9,833 nt of DNA from JANQJA01 sp040880285. Its GTDB lineage: Bacteria > Pseudomonadota > Gammaproteobacteria > Pseudomonadales > Azotimanducaceae. Shown one piece after another: positions 1 to 5,882 of this stretch. The number at the start of each line of letters is the position of its first letter. Positions within the stretch are counted from its first letter, which is position 1. The stretch spans positions 1-9,833 of the forward strand of contig JBBDIT010000085.1 in assembly GCA_040880285.1 (NCBI GenBank). The letters run 5' to 3'. A program made the position numbers and the translations under genes. The notes below the pieces were generated by a model. It was given only the letters and a program-made list of their open reading frames with translations, made no database searches and had not been told where the DNA came from.

Positions 1-60
1 GCGCTGAAGGCTCTTTACGTTTAGCGCTGAAGGCTCTTTACGTTTAGCGCTGAAGGCTCT
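1..60. repeat. 23-bp tandem repeat, about 2.6 copies, open at the left edge
   Basis: Two identical head-to-tail 23-bp units occupy 1-23 and 24-46. Each begins GCGCTGAAGG and ends ACGTTTA. A third copy matches only for its first 14 bases (47-60), then the sequence becomes unique. The unit length is not a multiple of three, and every forward frame through the array meets a stop, so it is unlikely to encode a repeated protein motif. The hexamer AGCGCT, which is its own reverse complement, forms at the junctions between units. The array may extend to the left of the window. Its function cannot be told from the sequence. It could be a variable-number repeat between genes or a set of protein-binding sites. 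Confidence 0.9.
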
Positions 61-62
61 GA

Positions 63-85
63 TCAGCAGGTGAAAATACTGCTGA
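63..85. repeat. 7-bp perfect inverted repeat upstream of yoaA
   Basis: TCAGCAG (63-69) and CTGCTGA (79-85) are perfect inverted copies separated by 9 bases. The element sits 68 bases before the proposed yoaA start. It could be an operator half-site pair or a leader hairpin. It does not have the CTG-N10-CAG layout of a LexA box, and no run of T follows it, so it is neither a good SOS operator nor a good rho-independent terminator. The symmetry is seen directly. Any regulatory role is inference. Confidence 0.4.
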
Positions 86-152
86 GTATGGCAACGACGC
101 TTTAAAAAGGGTAACTTCCCTACCTGATTCATCGTGATCCCACGACGGCCCT

Positions 153-2111
153 TTGACCTCTGAAATTAGTGCCAGTTCTGATATTCGCATTCTGCTCGGC
201 ATGGATGGCGAGTTTCCGCGCCTGGTTCCTGGCTATGTTGAGCGTAATGCGCAGCTTGCCATGGCGGAGGACGTATTGGGCGCCATTAACTCGCAATCTC
301 ATCTTATGGTAGAGGCTGGTACCGGAACCGGTAAAACCTTCGCGTACCTGGTTGCGATCATGGTTTCCGGGAGCCGCGCTATCATTTCCACTGGCACCAA
401 GACGTTGCAAGACCAGCTCTACAATAAGGATCTGCCCATCGTGAATGCTCTTGCGGGACGTCGCATTAAGTCCGCATTGTTGAAGGGCCGTGCTAATTAC
501 CTGTGCCCGGAGAGACTGGAGCGAAACCTCAAGGTCATGGCGACCGATACGCGTCCTGAAACCGTAAGTCGATTGCTCGAGATACGATCCTGGTATTCAA
601 GAACCAGGACAGGAGACCTGACCGAGTGGCTGGACCTCGAAGGTGAGTCCGATCTGATCCCCCTGGTCACCAGTACGGTAGACAATTGCCTTGCCAGCGA
701 GTGTCCGAAATATCACGAGTGTCCACTCTATGCTGCCAGGACCAGGGCGTCAGAAGCAGATCTCGTGGTGGTAAACCACCACTTGTTATTCGCGGACTTC
801 GCCTTGCAGGATGACAATATTTCGTCGCTGCTGCCGGAAGTAGATGTCATCGTGATCGACGAGGCGCACCAGATTGGTGATATTGCCAGGCATTTTTTTG
901 GGACTCGACTGTCCAGCGGACAGTTGATGGAATTATCGAGAGACATAGTCAGTGAAATATTCCTGTTAGGAGGTGATGACGCTTCCCTCACTCAAAAGGC
1001 ACAATTGTTGGAGCTGAAGACCCGGGAGCTTGGTGATGCGTTCCGAGTCGATACCACCAACGACATTGCGGCTATGCTCAGTGCCAGACCGGCGCGGCAA
1101 TTAATTAATGACATCGATTGGGTACTTGGTAATCTTGCCGCGGCGCTCGAAGCTTGCGGCGGCCGCAGCAAGCTGTTGGCCAGTTGCGCCACCCGTGCAT
1201 TGCGTCTGGCTGACCGGTTTGCCCTGCTCACTGAGCCAGCACAAGTCCCTGATCATGCCCAATGGATCGATCAACGTAATCGGGGCTTTACCATTCACTT
1301 GACGCCCGTATCCATTGCCGCCCCTTTTAGTGCAAGGCTGTATGGTTCATCCAGTACCTGGATACTCACGTCAGCGACACTGACTGTGGCTGAGCGATTC
1401 GACTATATCAAAGCTACTCTTGGGCTTAACGACTTTGACGCAAAGCGGTATGAGAGCCCTTTTGATTACCAGAGACAAGCCCGTGCATGGATCCCCCCGA
1501 TTGTCGAAAGGCCCGGCACAGACGAGCACACGCACGCTTTGATGGAGGCGCTAAAGCCGGTGCTTGCATCGGTGCGGGGAAGGACATTCCTGTTGTTTAC
1601 CAGTTATCGGGCGCTGCACCTTGCGGCCAACATCCTGACACAGCAGGGTGGAGTTCGGTTCCTCGTCCAGGGGCAGAGTCCAAAAATGCAATTGTTGGAC
1701 CGATTCCGTGAAATTGAAAACTGTGTGTTGCTCGCAACCCATAGTTTTTGGGAAGGTGTCGATGTGCGGGGAGCTGGATTGCGCTGCCTCATCATCGATA
1801 AGTTACCGTTTGCGAGCCCGGATGACCCGGTCACAAAGACGCAGGTCAAGGTAATCGGGGAGGCCGGTGGTAACGGCTTTACGGATTACATGATTCCCCA
1901 GGCAGCGATTACTCTGCGACAGGGATTTGGCCGGTTGATTCGCGAGAACCAGGATAGCGGGCTCTTTATCCTGGGTGATAACAGGGTGCGAACCCAGGCC
2001 TACGGAAAGCTGTTTGTAAAAAGTCTGCCAGAAATGACCTGGCTGGACAGTGCCGAAGAGGCACTCGCATTCCTGGGATCCATGGAAGCGGCAGCGGACA
2101 CAACCCGATGA
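153..2111 (+). CDS. yoaA: YoaA, DinG/XPD-family iron-sulfur ATP-dependent DNA helicase
   Basis: This is a cytoplasmic superfamily 2 helicase; family members move 5'-3' on single-stranded DNA and act in repair. At 652 residues it is close to E. coli YoaA and similar along its whole length. Visible motifs are Walker A EAGTGTGKT (54-62), four cysteines placed to bind a 4Fe-4S cluster (C118, C179, C184, C190), VVNHH (206-210), the DEAH box (236-239), SATLT (407-411), the motif V region HSFWEGVD (530-537) and arginine-finger motif VI QGFGRLIR (590-597). The start is TTG at 153, with only a weak Shine-Dalgarno sequence. A later in-frame ATG at 201 would delete the conserved-looking LLG before DGEFPRLVPGY, and an in-frame TGA at 135-137 blocks any longer start. 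The stop overlaps the tsaB start as ATGA. The yoaA-tsaB order matches E. coli. The family is certain; the exact start is not. Confidence 0.95.
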   Translation: MTSEISASSDIRILLGMDGEFPRLVPGYVERNAQLAMAEDVLGAINSQSHLMVEAGTGTGKTFAYLVAIMVSGSRAIISTGTKTLQDQLYNKDLPIVNALAGRRIKSALLKGRANYLCPERLERNLKVMATDTRPETVSRLLEIRSWYSRTRTGDLTEWLDLEGESDLIPLVTSTVDNCLASECPKYHECPLYAARTRASEADLVVVNHHLLFADFALQDDNISSLLPEVDVIVIDEAHQIGDIARHFFGTRLSSGQLMELSRDIVSEIFLLGGDDASLTQKAQLLELKTRELGDAFRVDTTNDIAAMLSARPARQLINDIDWVLGNLAAALEACGGRSKLLASCATRALRLADRFALLTEPAQVPDHAQWIDQRNRGFTIHLTPVSIAAPFSARLYGSSSTWILTSATLTVAERFDYIKATLGLNDFDAKRYESPFDYQRQARAWIPPIVERPGTDEHTHALMEALKPVLASVRGRTFLLFTSYRALHLAANILTQQGGVRFLVQGQSPKMQLLDRFREIENCVLLATHSFWEGVDVRGAGLRCLIIDKLPFASPDDPVTKTQVKVIGEAGGNGFTDYMIPQAAITLRQGFGRLIRENQDSGLFILGDNRVRTQAYGKLFVKSLPEMTWLDSAEEALAFLGSMEAAADTTR

Positions 2112-2791
2112 TATTGTTGGCGATTGACACATCGACGGATGCATTGGTCCTGGGGCTCAGCCGACATGAAGTCCTGTTCGATAATACGGAAATGGTAGGT
2201 CGGGAGCAGGGCAAGAGAATATTGCCGGCTACTATGGCATTGCTCGAACGAGCTGGCGTCGCCTTGAGTGATCTCGACGGCATTGTCTTTGGACAAGGGC
2301 CAGGGTCATTCACCGGCCTTCGAATTGGTGTTGGAGTTGTCCAGGGGTTGGCGTACGGGCTCAACATACCCGTTGTACCCGTTTCAACGCTCGCGGTACT
2401 GGCACAGGCCGAATATCGTAAATCTGGAGCCACACACATCGTGGTTGCCCAGCACGCCCGCAAGGACGAAGTTTTCTTTGGGGCTTACAAGATCGAGAAT
2501 GGCCTCGCTCGATCGGTCGGTCGAGAGGCAGTGCACACAGTAACGGATGTGCCAACCTGTCCGTTCGGCCAGTGCGTTGGAATCGGTAGTGGCTGGCAAT
2601 TCGAGGCGGAATTGACGGTCGCGCTCGGTGTTACGGTGACTGGTATTCAGCTCGATGCGACCCCCACCGCGCAGGATCTCCTGCATCTGGGTCAGGCCGG
2701 GTTTGTTGCCCGAAGAACCATCAATGCACTTGATGCGCGCCCTGAGTACTTGCGCGAGCAGGTCGCCAGTCTGCCAGGTGAACGCGAATGA
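2108..2791 (+). CDS. tsaB: TsaB, tRNA threonylcarbamoyladenosine (t6A37) biosynthesis protein
   Basis: TsaB is an inactive-type ASKHA-fold partner that dimerises with TsaD. With TsaE and the TsaC product threonylcarbamoyl-AMP, it makes t6A at position 37 of ANN-decoding tRNAs in the cytoplasm. The 227 residues match the E. coli length (about 231). The N-terminal strand LLAIDTST (3-10) and the family signature GPGSFTGLRIG (64-74) are clear, and the C-terminal PEYLRE segment is also typical. The stretch often read as DAR-x-x-E-V-Y is here QHARKDEVFF, so the usual acidic residue before AR is a histidine. This probably matters little, because TsaB is not the catalytic subunit. The ATG at 2108 overlaps the yoaA stop as ATGA with no strong Shine-Dalgarno sequence, which suggests translational coupling. 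The gene ends in another ATGA overlap with rsmJ. Confidence 0.95.
   Translation: MILLAIDTSTDALVLGLSRHEVLFDNTEMVGREQGKRILPATMALLERAGVALSDLDGIVFGQGPGSFTGLRIGVGVVQGLAYGLNIPVVPVSTLAVLAQAEYRKSGATHIVVAQHARKDEVFFGAYKIENGLARSVGREAVHTVTDVPTCPFGQCVGIGSGWQFEAELTVALGVTVTGIQLDATPTAQDLLHLGQAGFVARRTINALDARPEYLREQVASLPGERE
2776..2781 (+). promoter_or_regulatory. Shine-Dalgarno sequence for rsmJ
   Basis: AGGTGA ends six bases before the rsmJ ATG at 2788 and lies inside the end of tsaB. Its last three bases (TGA, 2779-2781) are an in-frame stop in the rsmJ frame, so rsmJ cannot start further upstream. The site therefore fixes the rsmJ start. Confidence 0.7.
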
Positions 2792-3423
2792 CCTTGCGAC
2801 TTTACCGGACCCATCAGGGCTATGAGTTACAGGACCCGGATAGCCGACAAAGGCCGCTCACCATAAATTTCAGGTCGCAGAGATTGCGTTATCGCATCAA
2901 CACAGGTGGTAAGGAATTACTGGCTAAAGCGGTGGGCGCACGCCCCGGGCTGCGGGTGCTGGATTGTACAGCGGGCCTTGGCATTGATAGCTTTATACTG
3001 GCGTCACGTGGTTGTGAAGTCATCATGGTGGAGCGCTCCCATACCCTGTACCTGATGTTGGAAGATGCACTTGCCAGGGCGCGTGCTGACAGTCAGCTCG
3101 CTGAAATCGTGGCACGCATGAGACTTGAACGCGGAGACGCAAAACAGGTGATGAACCGGCTGGAGAGGATCCCGGATGTCATTTCGATCGATCCCATGTT
3201 TCCGGCAAAGCGTAAGCGTGCCGGCGTGCGAGGCGAACTTCAGCGACTGCAGCAATTAATCGGCAAGGATGAGGACACCAGGGGTTTGGTGTTGGCAGCA
3301 CAATCCGCTGGTTGTAAGCGAGTTGTGGTTAAGCGGCCGCTGGTGGGTGGAAGTAGTGACGGGCTGACCCCGTCTCATGTTGTGCGGGGAAAGGCCAGCC
3401 GGTTTGATGTTTATTCGCTGTGA
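2788..3423 (+). CDS. rsmJ: RsmJ, 16S rRNA (guanine-1516-N2) methyltransferase
   Basis: This is a SAM-dependent class I methyltransferase that modifies G1516 of 16S rRNA in the small subunit. The family is recognised from SAM-binding motif I DCTAGLGIDSF (59-69), the acidic residue E82 after the second strand, the DPMFP motif (135-139) that corresponds to DPMFP in E. coli RsmJ, VVVKRP (179-184) and the C-terminal RFDVYS. E. coli RsmJ has about 250 residues and this one has 211. The missing part is the extreme N-terminus, and an in-frame TGA nine bases upstream shows this is not a start-calling error. The catalytic core is complete. Translation is probably coupled to tsaB (ATGA overlap, good Shine-Dalgarno sequence). 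The 3' end overlaps the convergent plsB end by 13 bp. Confidence 0.93.
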   Translation: MTLRLYRTHQGYELQDPDSRQRPLTINFRSQRLRYRINTGGKELLAKAVGARPGLRVLDCTAGLGIDSFILASRGCEVIMVERSHTLYLMLEDALARARADSQLAEIVARMRLERGDAKQVMNRLERIPDVISIDPMFPAKRKRAGVRGELQRLQQLIGKDEDTRGLVLAAQSAGCKRVVVKRPLVGGSSDGLTPSHVVRGKASRFDVYSL

Positions 3424-5882
3424 GTGACGATTGCAAGCTTCCCGGCAACATGTAGCACGTTGTAACGAACGTCCGGGTCCAGCGTTGTTTCAGCAGTTTC
3501 CCTGATCGCTGTAAACCTGTCGCTGACAACGATCCGGTTGCCGGGCGTCGAAATGATGTGTTCAGCACGTAACTGGCTGATGAACGTGGAGAACAATGAA
3601 CGATCAAAAAATTCCGGTGAATTGATGCCATAAATGGTGGAAAGTCTGTGTCCGATCGTTGCTGCTGCTGATTCAATATCCCCGATCGTGGCATTTTGCT
3701 GTGACTGCAGTAGAGTTGAAACAATAAAGAACCTCTCCAGGGTAGGTTCAATGATCTCTGCGAGCTCAGAAAGACAAGCGAACTGTTCCCGTGCTGGATC
3801 CGGCAATTCAGCCAGGTCGTCCTTGATGTGAAGCAATCCAAGGTTCGCCAGCAGTTCGATTACCGATCGACAGTGGCCGGGTACCTCGTGTTCTTCCCAG
3901 CGCAGGAAGAATTCCGCTTTGATGTAAGGATAGAGCGTCTGGCAGATGTCGATGATGCGCTGCCCCGTCACGGAGCCGCAAGTTCGTACGATGCGTGCGA
4001 TCAGTGAAGGCAGTGCAAAGATATGGGCCGTATTATTGCGATAGTAAGTGAGCAGGATAGTGACGTCCGCCGAGGCTGTCATGAGATCGCCAAATGGTTG
4101 CTTCACTCGCAGGATACCTGCCACTGATTCGCTTTCAGCGACCACCTCTTCCGGTGGCAGGACCGTCACGATCGTCCCGCCAATGCCTTCGGCGATTTGT
4201 TTGAGGACCCTGATCTGGCTCAGCAGACGAGACTCTTCCATGGTCTGTCGGGGGGTACATAAAAGTGCGGTAGCTACCAGATTGACCGGGTTCAAAGTTG
4301 CAGCGGCGTTAATGTTAGTTGCCAGCTGGCGAGCAAGGATGACACAGGCGCTTGAGAGATCGGCTGGATCCACCTGATCCGGCGTTTGCCAGGCCGGTAG
4401 TTCTGCGTCAAGGAAATCACCCATGATAATGGGCTGCCCGAAGCTGACCGCCACCTTGCCGAAGGGGGCCCTGAACACCTGAAAGATTTTAAGAAGATCG
4501 AATATGGATTCTTCTTTTTTGTCTTTGCCTGCGAGTTCACCGAAGTAGGTCGGCGCTTCAATGACTCTTTCGTAACTGAAGTAAATGGGCAGTAGTGCCA
4601 TGGGTCGAGATGCATCGCGCACGAAGCTGCGCATCGTCATGCTGAGCATGCCGGTTCTCGGGGTTAGCAGCCTGCCGGTCCGGCTGCGGCTACCTTCTAT
4701 AAAGTACTCGACTGAGTAACCACGCACGAACATCAGGTGTAGGTATTCATCGAACACTGCTTTGTAAAGAGCGTCGCCCTGGAATGACCGGCGCATGAAG
4801 AAAGCACCGCCTCGCCGTAAAAGCGGACCCGCTATCGGCAGGTTCAGATTGCGTCCCGCGGCGATGTGGGGCGGCGTCAGGCCATTATGGTAGAGCACGT
4901 AGGACAGGAGCAGATAGTCAATGTGGCTTCGGTGACACGGCGTATAGACGATTTCGTGAGACTTCGCCAGTTCCTTGACCTGATCGATGTTGTAAACATC
5001 AATGCCATCGTACAGTTTGTTCCAGAGCCAGGTCAGCAGCACGTGGAAAAAACGAACCACGCGGTAGGACTGGTCTGAAACGATTTCATTGGCATAGGCC
5101 GAGGCTTTTTTCTCGATTTTTTCCTGCGCCACCTTGTTGTTGGATGCTTCCCTTTCTATCGCAATTTTTACCGGAGTAGCGGCCATTATGGAATCGATCA
5201 GGGTGCGCCTGTGGGATAAATCGGGTCCAAGGATTGCCTGTTTCTGGCGGTTGAAGTGAACGCGCAACAGGCGCATCAACTTCCTGATTCGTCGTTCGAG
5301 ATCATCGTGTTCTTTTGCAAGCTCAGACAACTCAACCGGTAAGCCAAATTCCACGAGGATGTGGTGAGGGTGAAAAATTATTGCGAGAAATTTTCTGAAG
5401 CGGCTGGTGACCGACCAGTTCTCGGATAGTAAGAGTTTGAGTAACGACTTTTCCTGATCAGGCTGGTGGCCCCAGAACAGTGAAACCGGTACCACCTTAA
5501 CAGGTGCCTGCCGACTTTCCTGATGCAGAAAAAGCCGAACCATACGTTCAGACTGGAGACGCAAGGATTTACGACCGAACCTGCCCTCAGGGCGTCCCAA
5601 AAAGAAAAACGCGCGTTGTTCCAGATCATCCACCATCGGCAGGTAAGGACGCGGCAAACCTGCATCCTCACAGGCTTTATCGACCACCATCAGGTCTGCA
5701 ATGGAACGAAATGGGAGCACATAGCACACGGCATCACCGTCACTGATGCCAAGGCTATCTGGATCGCACTCGAGGATGGTCGGTCGAATCCAGAAGAACA
5801 GGAGCCGCCGGACGCCATGGAACTGAAGCCATCTCAATCGATAGAGAAGTGACGCCCTGGTGATCGAATTAGCGCTTTCCAT
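3411..5882 (-). CDS. plsB: PlsB, glycerol-3-phosphate 1-O-acyltransferase
   Basis: PlsB transfers an acyl group from acyl-ACP or acyl-CoA to sn-1 of glycerol-3-phosphate, giving lysophosphatidate at the inner membrane. It is the first committed step of phospholipid synthesis. The call gives 823 residues (E. coli 807). All four acyltransferase blocks are present: HRSHID (317-322, the catalytic H-x4-D), GGAFFMRRSFQG (358-369), FIEGSRSRTGR (394-404, with serine where E. coli has the second glycine) and LLPIYFSYE (430-438). Conserved C-terminal landmarks such as LLTYYRNN and INSPEFFDRSLFS also match. I chose the ATG at 5882 because its N-terminus is already longer than in Pseudomonas PlsB. TTG codons at 5930 and 5924 are also in frame, and the 5924 codon has GGAAG six bases before it. 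Both lie further inside gspD. With the ATG, the overlap with gspD is 14 bp. Confidence 0.94.
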   Translation of the reverse strand: MESANSITRASLLYRLRWLQFHGVRRLLFFWIRPTILECDPDSLGISDGDAVCYVLPFRSIADLMVVDKACEDAGLPRPYLPMVDDLEQRAFFFLGRPEGRFGRKSLRLQSERMVRLFLHQESRQAPVKVVPVSLFWGHQPDQEKSLLKLLLSENWSVTSRFRKFLAIIFHPHHILVEFGLPVELSELAKEHDDLERRIRKLMRLLRVHFNRQKQAILGPDLSHRRTLIDSIMAATPVKIAIEREASNNKVAQEKIEKKASAYANEIVSDQSYRVVRFFHVLLTWLWNKLYDGIDVYNIDQVKELAKSHEIVYTPCHRSHIDYLLLSYVLYHNGLTPPHIAAGRNLNLPIAGPLLRRGGAFFMRRSFQGDALYKAVFDEYLHLMFVRGYSVEYFIEGSRSRTGRLLTPRTGMLSMTMRSFVRDASRPMALLPIYFSYERVIEAPTYFGELAGKDKKEESIFDLLKIFQVFRAPFGKVAVSFGQPIIMGDFLDAELPAWQTPDQVDPADLSSACVILARQLATNINAAATLNPVNLVATALLCTPRQTMEESRLLSQIRVLKQIAEGIGGTIVTVLPPEEVVAESESVAGILRVKQPFGDLMTASADVTILLTYYRNNTAHIFALPSLIARIVRTCGSVTGQRIIDICQTLYPYIKAEFFLRWEEHEVPGHCRSVIELLANLGLLHIKDDLAELPDPAREQFACLSELAEIIEPTLERFFIVSTLLQSQQNATIGDIESAAATIGHRLSTIYGINSPEFFDRSLFSTFISQLRAEHIISTPGNRIVVSDRFTAIRETAETTLDPDVRYNVLHVAGKLAIVTHSE

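Noticed and set aside
61..152. LexA box or strong sigma-70 promoter before yoaA
   Set aside because: No CTG-N10-CAG pattern is present. TTTACG copies in the repeats resemble a -35 box, but no -10 box lies at 16-18 bases from them.
885..905. Possible frameshift at the run of seven T in yoaA
   Set aside because: The reading frame on both sides matches YoaA (ARHFFGTRLSSGQ aligns with the E. coli protein), so the run is normal coding sequence.
1966..2463. 165-codon open frame on the minus strand across the yoaA-tsaB junction
   Set aside because: It lies antisense to two well-conserved genes, and its translation is rich in Pro, Ser, Arg and Cys with no domain I recognise. It is a shadow of the real coding frames.
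3430..3475. Rho-independent terminator near the rsmJ/plsB ends
   Set aside because: Short complementary stretches (CAAC and GTTG) occur within plsB, but they contain mismatches and have no T run.
3329..3841. 170-codon minus-strand frame overlapping plsB and rsmJ
   Set aside because: It sits in an alternate frame of plsB, whose sequence matches its family through this stretch. There is no sign of a separate gene.
5504..5852. Two plus-strand frames of 80 and 109 codons inside plsB
   Set aside because: Both are antisense to the PlsB N-terminal region, which aligns with the family. No motif or ribosome-binding site supports them.
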